A DNA stretch of 57,974 bases from Alkalihalobacillus alcalophilus ATCC 27647 = CGMCC 1.3604 (GCF_000292245.2 NZ_ALPT02000020.1:1-57974), one strand, 5' to 3'. Positions 24,014 through 33,912 are shown, counted from the stretch's first letter. The notes: generated by a model from the sequence alone, not told the origin. Program-made: numbers and translations.

Positions 24014-25936
24014 TCATCTATTCCATTGATTATCTATTTCATTTCTTAAGTTCGTGATCCAATCATCGAGTGGGACTACGCTTGAATTTTTCTCTCCATA
24101 CTTACGAATATTCACCGTATTGGCATAAGCTTCTTTATCACCCAAAACGAGTGTATAAGGTATTTTTTGCATTTGGGCTTCACGAATTTTATAGTTTAAT
24201 TTTTCCTCACGCGTATCGATTTCAACACGAAGACCATACGCTTTCAATTCCATCTCCACTTCTTTAACATAACTTAAATGAGCATCCAAAGATACAGGGA
24301 TTAATTTACATTGTACAGGTGCAAGCCAAGTCGGAAATGCTCCCGCAAAATGCTCTGTTAGAATCCCAATAAAACGATCGATAGAACCGTAAATGGCTCG
24401 GTGAATCACGACTGGTCTAACCCTTTTATTATTTTCATCAATATAATCTAAACCAAACTTCTCCGGCATTTGAAAATCAAGCTGGATTGTTCCACATTGA
24501 TGACTTCTTTTTAAAGCATCTTGTATATGAAAATCAATTTTTGGTCCATAAAAAGCTCCATCACCTTCATTTAATTGGTATGGAAATCGACTAACCTCCA
24601 AGACATTTTTAAGGGCAACTTCAGCTTTTTCCCATATCTCATCAGATCCCATTGCCTTTTTTGGACGAGTCGAAAGTTCAATCGAATAATCAAAACCAAA
24701 CGCTCGATAAATTTGATCAATTAATTGGATCATCCCTTTAATCTCTTCTTCCATTTGATCGGGCCTCACAAAAACATGGGCATCATCCTGGCAAAAAGAC
24801 CGAACCCGAAACATACCATTTAAAGAACCACTTGATTCATGCCTGTGAACTTGCCCAAATTCAGAATAACGAATCGGTAAATCACGATAGGAACGCAACG
24901 CTTGTTTATAAATCAACATATGACCAGGGCAATTCATCGGTTTTAAGGAAAAATTTTGCTCATCGACTTTGGCAAAGTACATATTTTCATGATAATGCTC
25001 CCAATGGCCTGACTCTTCCCATAAACGCTGATTCATCATAAATGGTGTTCTTACTTCATCATAGCCATTCCGATTTTGCATCTTTCTTGAAAATTGCTCA
25101 AGCTCATGACGAATAATTTGTCCCTTTGGTAAATAAAAAGGCATACCAGGAGCTTCTTCTGAGAACATAAACAGCTCTAATTCCTTCCCTAATTTTCGGT
25201 GGTCACGTTTTTTCGCTTCCTCTATCATCTCTAAATGACTATTCAACTCATCTTCTTTAAAAAAAGCTGTCCCATAAATTCTTTGTAGCATCTTATTTTG
25301 ACTATCGCCTCGCCAATAGGCACCTGCTACATTTAATAATTTAAAAAATTTAATTTTACTCGTTTGGGCAACATGAACTCCACGACACAAATCAAAAAAT
25401 TCGCCTTGTTCATAAATTGAAACTTGTTCGCCTTCTGGTATCGCATCAATAAGTTCGAGCTTGTAGCGATCATCCATTTCAGTAAATCTCCTTAGTGCCT
25501 CCTCTCGACTAACTTCAATTCTTTTTATTTCTAGGTTTTCAGCTACAATTCTTTTCATTTCCTTTTCAATCTTTGGCAAATCCTCCATAGAGATATTTTT
25601 TTCGGACTCCAGATCATAATAAAAACCATCTTCAATCACCGGTCCTATCCCTAGCTGTACATTTGGATACAGCCTTTTTAATGCTTGAGCCAATAAATGA
25701 GCTGCACTATGGCGCATAACATCTAAAGCTTCCTCCGTTCCCTCAAGAACAACCTCCAATTTTCCTCCTTTAAAAAGTGGTTGTCTTAAATCAATGAGCT
25801 CCCCATTCCATTTTCCAACAACAGCCTTTTTCTTTAAATTTTGGCTAATGGCGAGGGCAATTTCTTCTGGTGTTACCCCTTTCACCATTTCTTTTTTCGA
25901 CCCATCCGGTAAAACAATTTCAATTAATTCTGACAT
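24014..25936 (-). CDS. thrZ: Threonyl-tRNA synthetase, second form
   Basis: A second complete threonyl-tRNA synthetase of 640 aa. It has a TGS domain (about 1-62), an editing domain with MRHSAAHLLAQ and DLCRGVHV, the class II core (motif 2 around RHESSGSLNGMFRVRSF; zinc ligands at MNCPGH and in later His residues; motif 3 near VIHRAIYGSIDR) and the anticodon-binding domain from about 535. Its core (GMPFYLPKG, NQRLWEESGHWEHY, GSDEIWEKAE) resembles B. subtilis ThrZ more than ThrS. ThrZ is normally a reserve enzyme induced by threonine starvation. Here it stands directly behind thrS with its own T-box. ATG at 25936 with GGAG upstream. Confidence 0.93.
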   Translation of the reverse strand: MSELIEIVLPDGSKKEMVKGVTPEEIALAISQNLKKKAVVGKWNGELIDLRQPLFKGGKLEVVLEGTEEALDVMRHSAAHLLAQALKRLYPNVQLGIGPVIEDGFYYDLESEKNISMEDLPKIEKEMKRIVAENLEIKRIEVSREEALRRFTEMDDRYKLELIDAIPEGEQVSIYEQGEFFDLCRGVHVAQTSKIKFFKLLNVAGAYWRGDSQNKMLQRIYGTAFFKEDELNSHLEMIEEAKKRDHRKLGKELELFMFSEEAPGMPFYLPKGQIIRHELEQFSRKMQNRNGYDEVRTPFMMNQRLWEESGHWEHYHENMYFAKVDEQNFSLKPMNCPGHMLIYKQALRSYRDLPIRYSEFGQVHRHESSGSLNGMFRVRSFCQDDAHVFVRPDQMEEEIKGMIQLIDQIYRAFGFDYSIELSTRPKKAMGSDEIWEKAEVALKNVLEVSRFPYQLNEGDGAFYGPKIDFHIQDALKRSHQCGTIQLDFQMPEKFGLDYIDENNKRVRPVVIHRAIYGSIDRFIGILTEHFAGAFPTWLAPVQCKLIPVSLDAHLSYVKEVEMELKAYGLRVEIDTREEKLNYKIREAQMQKIPYTLVLGDKEAYANTVNIRKYGEKNSSVVPLDDWITNLRNEIDNQWNR

Positions 25937-25969
25937 TTAAAATCACTCCTCTGCTAAAATCATTAAAAA

Positions 25970-26215
25970 ACAGCAAATAAAAAACACCCATCCCCTAAAA
26001 AGGGACGAGTGTTCGTCGTGTTTCCACCCTTGTTTCCATACCCATACAGAATATGACTCCTCATACACGATAACGGGTGTGAGTCGGCTTCCATTACTTC
26101 TACTCGGTTCACGAAAGCAGTTCAAAGGTGGTAAGTAAAACGACGTATTAGAAAGCTCTCACCTTCACTTTCCTCTCTGCAAAATCGTCTCGTTTTACCT
26201 TTTGTCCTCATCAAA
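25970..26215 (-). promoter_or_regulatory. T-box riboswitch (tRNA-Thr) of thrZ
   Basis: The T-box motif AAGGGTGGAAACACGACG is on the minus strand at about 26032-26015, followed by a terminator hairpin (25984-26012) with TTTTTTATT. An ACC triplet, followed by A, in the TTACCACCTTTGAACTGC segment is the likely Thr specifier. The leader begins immediately after the thrS stop codon. Only a weak promoter-like pair (TTGAAC, TACAAA) overlaps the end of thrS. Confidence 0.9.
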
Positions 26216-26216
26216 A

Positions 26217-28148
26217 CTATTTTGTAATCTCTAATTTCATTTGTTCAATAAACTGTTCTAACGAAACAGAATCTGATTTCTGCTCCCCATACTTACGGAT
26301 GTTCACAGCATTCGCTTCTGCTTCTTGATCACCTAATACGAGCATATAAGGTGTTTTTTGCATTTGCGCTTCCCGAATTTTGTAGCCAAGCTTTTCATCA
26401 CGCTCATCAATCGTGACACGTGCTCCAATCGCTTGTAATTGCTCTTGAACTTTTTTCGCATAATCTAAATGCACTTCTGGAGAAACCGGGATGATTTGTG
26501 CTTGCACTGGAGCGAGCCAAGTTGGGAAAGCCCCTTTATATTCCTCGAGTAAGAAAGCAACAAAACGTTCCATCGTCGAAACAACGCCACGATGGACAAC
26601 GACTGGACGGTGCTGCTGGCCATCTTCTCCAACATATGTTAAATCAAAACGCTCCGGTAATAAGAAATCTAATTGCACAGTCGATAAAGTCTCATCTTTT
26701 CCTAAAGCTGTACGAACTTGAACATCCAGTTTCGGACCGTAGAATGCCGCTTCGCCTTCTGCTTCATAATAATCGACATCAAGCTCATCCATTGCTTCTT
26801 TTAACATCCCCTGTGCTTTATTCCACATCGCATCATCATCAAAATATTTCTCTTTATCTTCTGGATCACGATATGATAAACGGAATTGATATTTATCAAT
26901 ACCAAAATCTTTATAAACCTCTGTAATTAGATGAACAACACGTAAAAACTCTTCTTTAATTTGATCGGGACGACAGAAAATATGAGCATCATTTAAAGTC
27001 ATTCCCCGAACCCGCTGTAAACCTGATACCGCACCAGACATCTCATAGCGGTGCATCATCCCAAGTTCAGCAATACGTAATGGTAATTGACGATAACTAC
27101 GCATGTCTTGTTTATAAACCATCATATGATGCGGACAGTTCATCGGACGAAGCACAAACTCTTCATTATCACGTTCCATCACCGGGAACATATCATCTTG
27201 ATAATGGTCCCAATGTCCAGATGTTTTATATAACTCTGAACTACCTAAAATCGGTGTATAAACATGCTGGTAGCCTAAACGTTCTTCTTTATCAACGATG
27301 TAACGCTCAATTATGCGGCGAACTGTTGCCCCTTTTGGTAACCATAGCGGCAACCCTTGCCCTACCTTTTGCGATAAGGCAAAAATCCCTAATTCTTTCC
27401 CTAACTTACGATGGTCACGTTCTTTCGCTTCTTCCAAAAGGCGTAAATGCTCTTTTAAATCTTCTTTTGTAAAAAAGGCGGTTCCATATACACGTTGTAA
27501 CATTTTATTTTTGCTATCGCCACGCCAGTAAGCACCAGCTAAATTAAGAAGCTTAAACTCTTTAATTTTATTTGTAGAAGGAACATGAATACCACGGCAT
27601 AAATCAAAGAACTCTCCTTGCTCATAAATCGTTACTTGCTCACTCTCAGGAATCGCTTCAATTAACTCTAATTTATAAGGATCATCAATCGCTTTAAAAC
27701 GTTGGACTGCCTCATTACGACTGACTTCCACTCGTTTAATCTCTACATTTTCCGCAATGATTTTTTTCATTTCTTTTTCAATCGCTTTTAAATCTTCAGG
27801 TGTTAAATTTTCCTCAGCATCAATATCGTAGTAGAATCCACCTTCAATTACCGGCCCAACACCAAATTTAGTTTGTGGAAATAAACGTTTAATCGCTTGA
27901 GCCATTAAGTGAGCTGTACTATGACGCATGATTTCGAGAGCTTCATCACTTCCAGCTGTGATGATTTCAATATTTCCACCTTCTGTTAATGGGGTACGTA
28001 AATCAACGAGCTCTCCATTTATTTTTCCAGCATATGCTTTTTTCTTTAATCCTGGACTGATCGATTGAGCAATGTCTTCAGTAGAAACACCATGATCAAA
28101 TTCTTTTTTTGAACCGTCTGGGAAAATGATTTCGATTTGTTCTGCCAT
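26217..28148 (-). CDS. thrS: Threonyl-tRNA synthetase, main form
   Basis: Housekeeping threonyl-tRNA synthetase, 643 aa. Domains in order are TGS (1-62), editing (MRHSTAHLMAQ, DLCRGIHV), class II catalytic core (GLPLWLPKGATVRR; motif 2 around HRYEMSGAVSGLQRVRG; zinc-binding Cys in MNCPHHM; VVHRGVVSTMERF) and anticodon-binding domain (WLAPVQAQIIPVSPE onward). It matches the ThrS form in its core. The ATG at 28148 follows a GGAGTG-type site. It is controlled by its own T-box and promoter, and no terminator other than the thrZ T-box terminator follows it. Confidence 0.97.
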   Translation of the reverse strand: MAEQIEIIFPDGSKKEFDHGVSTEDIAQSISPGLKKKAYAGKINGELVDLRTPLTEGGNIEIITAGSDEALEIMRHSTAHLMAQAIKRLFPQTKFGVGPVIEGGFYYDIDAEENLTPEDLKAIEKEMKKIIAENVEIKRVEVSRNEAVQRFKAIDDPYKLELIEAIPESEQVTIYEQGEFFDLCRGIHVPSTNKIKEFKLLNLAGAYWRGDSKNKMLQRVYGTAFFTKEDLKEHLRLLEEAKERDHRKLGKELGIFALSQKVGQGLPLWLPKGATVRRIIERYIVDKEERLGYQHVYTPILGSSELYKTSGHWDHYQDDMFPVMERDNEEFVLRPMNCPHHMMVYKQDMRSYRQLPLRIAELGMMHRYEMSGAVSGLQRVRGMTLNDAHIFCRPDQIKEEFLRVVHLITEVYKDFGIDKYQFRLSYRDPEDKEKYFDDDAMWNKAQGMLKEAMDELDVDYYEAEGEAAFYGPKLDVQVRTALGKDETLSTVQLDFLLPERFDLTYVGEDGQQHRPVVVHRGVVSTMERFVAFLLEEYKGAFPTWLAPVQAQIIPVSPEVHLDYAKKVQEQLQAIGARVTIDERDEKLGYKIREAQMQKTPYMLVLGDQEAEANAVNIRKYGEQKSDSVSLEQFIEQMKLEITK

Positions 28149-28204
28149 TTTTCTTCACTCCATTTCAATTCGTTACGCTATAAAGGTACTTATCATTAGA
28201 CTTT

Positions 28205-28470
28205 TTTATACACAAAAAAACCCATCCCAAAAATAAGGGACGAGTAATCGTCGTGTTTCCACCCTTGTTCTCATCACGTAATGTAATACTACGTTCTGAC
28301 TTCTCATACATGATAACGGCTGTGAGCCGGCTTCAGCTATTCCAAACAAACTTGTTTCACTGTCGCAGTTCAGAGGTGGTAAGCATCACGTCGTATTAGA
28401 TGACTCTCACCAAATGTCACCCTCTCTTCAAACCGGTTCGCAATCCTCTTGTCCTCATCAATACTTCTTT
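28205..28470 (-). promoter_or_regulatory. T-box riboswitch (tRNA-Thr) of thrS
   Basis: The same architecture as the thrZ leader: GATGAGGAC start, TTACCACCTCTGAACTGC with a probable ACC specifier, AAGGGTGGAAACACGACG T-box, then a terminator (ACTCGTCCC/GGGATGGGT) followed by seven T residues. The two leaders are clearly homologous. Confidence 0.93.
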
Positions 28471-28493
28471 ACGCTGTAACTATGTTATGTAGT

Positions 28494-28522
28494 ATTATAT
28501 GGAGTGTTCAAAAGAAATGCAA
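28494..28522 (-). promoter_or_regulatory. SigA-type promoter of thrS
   Basis: TTGCAT (28522-28517) and TATAAT (28499-28494) separated by 17 bp, upstream of the T-box. Confidence 0.82.
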
Positions 28523-28535
28523 GTGGAAGTTTAAT

Positions 28536-29405
28536 TTATATATTTTTTTCATTCATAAAATCAAACAGACGATAGACTTGTAATCGTTCTTGGAAAATGG
28601 CCTGCAGTGAAAGGATCACACCATCATCTGAATGGTCGGAAAAGACCTTCACTTTTTTTGGTACAAGGCTCACTAAAGGACTAATGACCATTTCCTCCAC
28701 ATTCAAACCTTGTTCAAATATTAAATCGACTTCAAGATAAAATAAAATTTCTTCCTGTGTCACTTTACGAAAAGTTGAATCATAAAAAGTAAACTTTTGA
28801 TTATCATGAACGACGTAAATAAGTTCATATTTCGCTTGTTCATTTTGAATAAATTGTCTAAAACTTTCAATCATGTTTTGATATTCTTGCTCAAGCATAT
28901 ATTCATCAATCGCCATTTCCACACAATCAATTAACATTTCCCCATAGCTCTTTAAACGAAAGGTAAGAAAGGGCTCATAATAAAAAGTCGTCTCTTCATC
29001 CAAACTATTCGCAAACGCTTGATAAATATGTTCATGTCGATCAAAAAAGGGAAGCAATGCAGGTAGATCATCTCGATCCCCTTCTAAAATCGATTTCGCT
29101 ATAGCTAAAATTTGCTGTTGCTCCTCTTCATCATGAAAGAAAAACACCGATTCAATAATGTCTAATATCCATTCCTCTTCCTTCGAGCGAATCACATAAT
29201 CCGTTAAAACAGACGTCACAAATGGGTGAAAGGAATCATAAAAGCTCACATACTTATTATGATAATGTAAATGAATCGTCTCATTCCCATCTAAAGCAAC
29301 CGATGCCTCTAACCCCACATGCGAAAACTTTTTAAAATACTCACGTAATTGCTGAAATAATTGCTGGCAATGCTGTTCCTCTTCAAAGTGAATAGCTATC
29401 AACAC
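28536..29405 (-). CDS. ytxC: YtxC-like sporulation-associated protein
   Basis: A 289-aa protein resembling B. subtilis YtxC in length, position (upstream of thrS) and the conserved YVVHDNQKFTFYDS and SLQAIFQERLQVYRLFDF segments. It has no signal peptide or membrane helix. It is acidic, rich in Glu and Gln, with predicted mixed alpha/beta structure. The biochemical function is unknown. The GTG at 29405 follows GGAGG. The 331-bp region upstream (29406-29736) holds no gene, only the mqnC terminator and A+T-rich sequence. Confidence 0.82.
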   Translation of the reverse strand: MLIAIHFEEEQHCQQLFQQLREYFKKFSHVGLEASVALDGNETIHLHYHNKYVSFYDSFHPFVTSVLTDYVIRSKEEEWILDIIESVFFFHDEEEQQQILAIAKSILEGDRDDLPALLPFFDRHEHIYQAFANSLDEETTFYYEPFLTFRLKSYGEMLIDCVEMAIDEYMLEQEYQNMIESFRQFIQNEQAKYELIYVVHDNQKFTFYDSTFRKVTQEEILFYLEVDLIFEQGLNVEEMVISPLVSLVPKKVKVFSDHSDDGVILSLQAIFQERLQVYRLFDFMNEKNI

Positions 29406-29656
29406 CTATTCCTCCTTCCCCTATCGGTTCAATCGAATATCGCAGCTCAAACATCCACATTACTAGATATTTATACGAATTCCGCTTTTATTCGTTTAAA
29501 CCAAAGGTACCTATCAATTCTTATATTATCTCGGTTCAGTATGCTCGTTTTTGTTCGCCTACTTCCATCCTATGTTGTCCAAAATAAATCATGACAGGTT
29601 AAAAAATTTTTTTCCTAATTATACGAGGGGGAGTAGGGTTAATAGCCGAAATAAGC

Positions 29657-29696
29657 AATAAAAAAACCTAGCTGCTAATAAAAGCTGCTAAGTTTT
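29657..29696 (-). terminator. Terminator of mqnC
   Basis: AACTTAGCAGC and GCAGCTAGGTT pair (two mismatches) on the minus strand within 29665-29694, with T tracts on both sides. Confidence 0.75.
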
Positions 29697-29736
29697 TTTG
29701 ATTGATTATCCTTTTTCATATCATACGTCCACAAAT

Positions 29737-30849
29737 TTAGTTTTGCATAATAAAATCTTTTTCTGCGGATTCGTTTTCTTCAAATGTACGGATAATGTTA
29801 TATCTAGTATCACGTTGAGCTGGAATTTTTCCTGCTTCACGAATAAGTTGCAAAATTTGATTGGTATTCACTTTATGTGTCGTATTCGCAGCTGAAACGA
29901 CGTTTTCCTCCATCATCGTACTGCCGAAGTCATTACAACCATATTCTAATGAAAGCTTTCCGACTTCAGGTCCCATCGTGACCCATGATGATTGGAAATT
30001 TTTAATGTTATCTAAGAAAATACGTGAAATCGCGACATTCTTCAAATAATCACGCGCTGTTAGTTTTTTATACTTACGTAGAGCCGTATTTTCTGGCTGT
30101 AATAACCAAGAGATATAAGCTGTGAAGCAGCCTGTTTCGTCTTGGGCATCACGAACACGTTGCATGTGTAAAGCACGTTCTTCATAAGATTCACCAAAAC
30201 CGATAACCATAGTAGCCGTTCCATGCATGCCTACTTTTTTCGAAACCTTCATCGAATCAATCCATTGCTCCCATGTTACTTTCAAACGACTGACTCTTAA
30301 TCTCGTTTCTTCTGTTAGAATTTCAGCACCACCACCAGGCATACTATCAAGACCGGCTTTATGAAGCTCGGACAATACTTCTTCAATTGAAAGGTTAGAA
30401 ACCTCAGCAATTTTCCAAATTTCTGCTGGTGAAAAAGAATGCATCCAAATGTTCGGGAAACGTTCTTTAATCGCTTTTAACAAATCAGTATAATAATCAA
30501 GCTTAAGATTGGGATTTGTTCCACCTTGCATTAAAATTTCTGTTCCACCCACATCAATTGTTTCTTGAATTTTACGGAAAATAATTTCGTTATCTAAGAC
30601 ATAGCCTTCCTTTGAGTTAGGAGGACGATAAAAGGCACAAAAACTACAATATGTGTCACAAAAGTTTGTATAGTTTACATTACGTCCAATGACAAAAGTT
30701 GTAACGGGGTCTGGATGCCATTTTTTCATAATTTGATTGGCGACTTCACCAATTTTTTCAACTTCATCACTTTCATAGAGTTTCACGGCATCATCCATTG
30801 AAATACGTTCTCCATCCAATGCACGATTCAGAATTACATCGATGCTCAT
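29737..30849 (-). CDS. mqnC: Cyclic dehypoxanthinyl futalosine synthase (radical SAM)
   Basis: Radical SAM enzyme of the futalosine route to menaquinone, which cyclises dehypoxanthine futalosine. The cluster-binding CxxxCxxC is Cys64, Cys68 and Cys71 (CDTYCSFC). Other family features are GRNVNYTNFCD, LMQGGTNP, SFSPAEI and GGGAEILTEETR. 370 aa, full length. A CofH/MqnE-like relative is the alternative, but length and the N-terminal segment favour MqnC. It stands between ytxC and dnaI as a lone gene; other mqn genes are not in the window. B. subtilis makes menaquinone by the Men route, so this marks a different lineage. Confidence 0.9.
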   Translation of the reverse strand: MSIDVILNRALDGERISMDDAVKLYESDEVEKIGEVANQIMKKWHPDPVTTFVIGRNVNYTNFCDTYCSFCAFYRPPNSKEGYVLDNEIIFRKIQETIDVGGTEILMQGGTNPNLKLDYYTDLLKAIKERFPNIWMHSFSPAEIWKIAEVSNLSIEEVLSELHKAGLDSMPGGGAEILTEETRLRVSRLKVTWEQWIDSMKVSKKVGMHGTATMVIGFGESYEERALHMQRVRDAQDETGCFTAYISWLLQPENTALRKYKKLTARDYLKNVAISRIFLDNIKNFQSSWVTMGPEVGKLSLEYGCNDFGSTMMEENVVSAANTTHKVNTNQILQLIREAGKIPAQRDTRYNIIRTFEENESAEKDFIMQN

Positions 30850-30970
30850 GATTTTTAAACCTCCATCAACAATCTAGAATATGTTCATCGTATCACAAAA
30901 TCGACCTTTCGGAAAGCGAAGAAGATTGGAAAGTCATCCTAATGGAGAGCAAGCAAACCGCCAAGCAAAA

Positions 30971-31903
30971 TTATGTTTGCCGACGGTTTTTCCCTTCAAT
31001 CGTAATCAATTTTGTATAATGCCTGATTCGTTCCATAATCCGTAAAGCTTTTAACTCTTCAGTACCACTTTTATCAGAATACATTAAGTGTTTTTCGAGT
31101 CCTTCGTAATTGTAGTTCGAGGTGAAAACCGTCGGAAGTTTTTCAAACATTCGATGCTGTAAAATCGAACCCAATACTTCATCACGTACCCAAGGTGACA
31201 TCGTTTCTGCTCCAATATCATCTAAAATTAAGACCTTTGCTTTTTTGACAGAGTTTAATTTCTCTTGAAAAGTTCCATTTCCGATCGAATTTTTCATTTC
31301 TGTAAAAAAGTCTGGTGTATAGACAGTAAACGTTTCAACTCCACGCTTCATTAGCTGATTAGCAATCGCTCCGACAATATACGTTTTGCCGACACCAAAA
31401 CGACCGTATAAATAAAGCCCCATCGGATCCTCCCCAGGGTTCACATTTCCTGCAAATTCGATCGCTTCAGCAATCGCATCTGCCCGTTCACCATCAAAAT
31501 CAATCGTTTGGAAATCTGCTTCGAATATTTCCCTAGGAATATAAAGAGACTTAATTAAATCATTTCGTTTTCTCCGTTCAACTTCATGTGCTTTTAAAGA
31601 ACAGGCGTGGTAAGTTAAATCCAAATGTCCTCGACTTATGACTAGTTCAGGTTGATATCCTTGCATCATATTCGGGCATTTTTCTAAACCTGGACACTGT
31701 TCACAATGGTGGCGTTCCTTTTGATATTCAAATAATTTAATTAACCCTTGTTCAAGTGTTTCTTCGGTAAGCTCTGGTTTCTTAATGAGTGCCTTTTGAA
31801 CGATCGGATCCTTAAGTAACTCACTTTTGGCCTGCTCCAATTTTTTATCCAAATTACCTCCGTCGTCCCACTGATTAAAAGCTGATTGAATCGTTCTCAT
31901 CAT
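30971..31903 (-). CDS. dnaI: Primosomal protein DnaI, helicase loader
   Basis: AAA+ loader that delivers the replicative helicase DnaC to DNA together with DnaB and DnaD. The N-terminal helicase-binding domain has a zinc-binding set (Cys67, Cys70, Cys76, Cys101). The ATPase has Walker A GRFGVGKT (167-174), Walker B VLILDDIG and a sensor-type VFTSNYNYEG. 310 aa, full length. ATG pair at 31903 with AAAGGTGG upstream. It lies 16 bp after dnaB in a dnaB-dnaI pair. Confidence 0.96.
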   Translation of the reverse strand: MMRTIQSAFNQWDDGGNLDKKLEQAKSELLKDPIVQKALIKKPELTEETLEQGLIKLFEYQKERHHCEQCPGLEKCPNMMQGYQPELVISRGHLDLTYHACSLKAHEVERRKRNDLIKSLYIPREIFEADFQTIDFDGERADAIAEAIEFAGNVNPGEDPMGLYLYGRFGVGKTYIVGAIANQLMKRGVETFTVYTPDFFTEMKNSIGNGTFQEKLNSVKKAKVLILDDIGAETMSPWVRDEVLGSILQHRMFEKLPTVFTSNYNYEGLEKHLMYSDKSGTEELKALRIMERIRHYTKLITIEGKNRRQT

Positions 31904-31919
31904 ATGTCACCACCTTTAT

Positions 31920-33368
31920 CTATCCATTATTTAACTTCTTCAGCATTGCTTCAAATCGCTTTTTTGCATCCGAATTTGGTTCAGGTTCTGATTGTTTCTG
32001 TTCTACCTCTTTTTCAGTTCCACCACGATTTTGCTGTTTCTTTTCTTGCTCTCTATCCTTAACCAACCAATCAGGCAGTTGTTCTTGTCGTCCTTGTTGC
32101 TTTGAATTTTTTCTTTGCCCTTGTTTGGTCGTGCCCTGTTTCTGCTCTGCAGCTTTCTTTTTCTCTTGCTCAAACTTCGCAAGCTTCATTGCTTCAGGAA
32201 CCGTTTTAACCTTTTTGCGAGCCCAATGCCCTGCGACTTTATCAATAAAGGCTTTTGATAATTTCATATCATGTTGCCAAAGCACATAATCCATCAAAAC
32301 ATTAACAACACCTGGATTTAATTGATGGTCGATTAACAAAGACTCAATAATTTTAACATCAGCAGCTGCTGGCTTCGAGCCATCCGAACGAATTTCTAAT
32401 AATAAAAGGGGTGGCGTCGTTTCGTAAAAATGAATCGTTTTTTCCTCTTCAGTTGTCGGTTTGTTTTCATTGACGCGCTGATTTAACGGCTGAGTTTTCA
32501 TTCCTAAAGCAGGAGGTTCATTTCCATTCTCCATCTTGTACCACTCTTGTGCTCTCTTTCTTAATTCAATAAGATTAATTTCTTCATCATGAACCATTGC
32601 TTGTGAGATAATCCGGCTCATCTCTAAAGGAGCAATTTGATACACAAAAGCAAGACGTAAAATTAAGTCCTTCACTTCGGGAGTAATCGCCTTATCAGGA
32701 ACAATAAAGGAAGAAAGGTCCCTCTTCATTAACTCATAATCAAACTCCGAATCATAAATCTTAATAGAATCCTCGCGTTCGTTATCAATAAATTGCATAT
32801 CCGTTTGTCCTTTTACATCTGACAAGGTTTCCGACCTAGAAGTAGGAGAAAGCTCTGAATGCTGCAACGACGTAAACACTTCACCAAATGAATACGTTAG
32901 CTCCTCATAACTAGTTTCATCCATTTTCTCCAAAGAAAAACGTTCCCGTAATTGTAAATAATGATTTTTTCCAATTCGATTATACAAAAAAACACTGTAC
33001 ACATCATTTTTAAAAAACTGCGCTGGCGACATCGGTGCCCTCAGTTGATACAAATATGTTGAATGTTCCTCATGGCTCTTTTTAAATGTTTTTAATAAAC
33101 CGATTGCTTCTAATTTCTTTCGCTCTTCATAAATAGTTTGTAAATCTAAACCCATTTGCCCCATTAGTTGCCTATGAGTATGTTCCTCACACCAGTACTG
33201 GTCTTTTTCTAATAAATAATACAGCGTCATATAGAGACTACTTGCTAACGCCCCGATCAATGGCTGATATAAGAGGGTTAAGACATTCTTATCAGTATCA
33301 CTTAACGGTGTTGTCAGACGAACGGTAAACCGATCAATTGGGATAAGTTCCTTCCAATGCCAACTCAT
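31920..33368 (-). CDS. dnaB: Replication initiation and membrane attachment protein DnaB
   Basis: Gram-positive DnaB, a primosome protein (not the helicase) that with DnaD and DnaI loads the helicase at oriC and at stalled forks. 482 aa. It has an N-terminal winged-helix domain (VLTLLYQPLIGALASSLYMTL), a central DnaD-like DDBH2 domain (about 290-370) with the YxxxIxxW-like NVLMDYVLWQHD, and a charged Gln/Lys-rich C-terminal stretch (about 395-465) before the terminal KKRFEAMLKKLNNG. It is 85 bp after nrdR. The gap holds a 7-bp palindrome CCTTAAG/CTTAAGG at 33434-33450. Confidence 0.95.
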   Translation of the reverse strand: MSWHWKELIPIDRFTVRLTTPLSDTDKNVLTLLYQPLIGALASSLYMTLYYLLEKDQYWCEEHTHRQLMGQMGLDLQTIYEERKKLEAIGLLKTFKKSHEEHSTYLYQLRAPMSPAQFFKNDVYSVFLYNRIGKNHYLQLRERFSLEKMDETSYEELTYSFGEVFTSLQHSELSPTSRSETLSDVKGQTDMQFIDNEREDSIKIYDSEFDYELMKRDLSSFIVPDKAITPEVKDLILRLAFVYQIAPLEMSRIISQAMVHDEEINLIELRKRAQEWYKMENGNEPPALGMKTQPLNQRVNENKPTTEEEKTIHFYETTPPLLLLEIRSDGSKPAAADVKIIESLLIDHQLNPGVVNVLMDYVLWQHDMKLSKAFIDKVAGHWARKKVKTVPEAMKLAKFEQEKKKAAEQKQGTTKQGQRKNSKQQGRQEQLPDWLVKDREQEKKQQNRGGTEKEVEQKQSEPEPNSDAKKRFEAMLKKLNNG

Positions 33369-33453
33369 AAATCTATTCCCTCTACTTTCATTTAAAGATA
33401 TGGACGATTTGAAAAAGAGCCCTCAGCGACGTGCGCCTTAAGCTCCTTAAGGA

Positions 33454-33912
33454 TTAACGATTTTTATTCATTAAGTCAGTTAGTTCTTTTATAAACACAT
33501 TAATATCCTTGAACTGTCGGTAAACTGAAGCAAACCGTACATAAGCGACATCGTCAATATCAGCTAATTGCTCCATCACTAATTCGCCAACATCATGACT
33601 TTGTACTTCATTTGAACCTTTACCACGTAAATCACGTTCGACATTATTGACAATGTTCTCAAGCGTTTCAAGTGAGACCGAACGCTTTTCACATGCCCGA
33701 ATCAATCCACGCAGGATTTTATCTCTACTAAATTCTTGTCTTGTCCCATCCTTTTTAACAACAATTAATGGAACCTCTTCAATCATTTCAAAAGTGGTAA
33801 ATCGCTGGTTACAAGCTTCACACTCTCTTCGTCTTCTGATCGAACGACCTTCATGACTAGGTCTTGAGTCTAGCACTCTTGTTCCATTATGATGACAAGT
33901 TGGACATCGCAT
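33454..33912 (-). CDS. nrdR: Transcriptional repressor NrdR
   Basis: Repressor of ribonucleotide reductase genes that senses ATP and dATP. From the ATG at 33912 (GGAGATGG upstream) it is 152 aa, the usual length. Extending to 33957 would add 15 residues not found in homologues. The zinc ribbon uses Cys3, Cys6, Cys31 and Cys34. An ATP-cone follows (PLIVVKKDGTRQEFSRDKI, RGLIRACEKRSVS) and the protein ends with VAYVRFASVYRQFKDINVF. First gene of nrdR-dnaB-dnaI. Confidence 0.97.
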   Translation of the reverse strand: MRCPTCHHNGTRVLDSRPSHEGRSIRRRRECEACNQRFTTFEMIEEVPLIVVKKDGTRQEFSRDKILRGLIRACEKRSVSLETLENIVNNVERDLRGKGSNEVQSHDVGELVMEQLADIDDVAYVRFASVYRQFKDINVFIKELTDLMNKNR

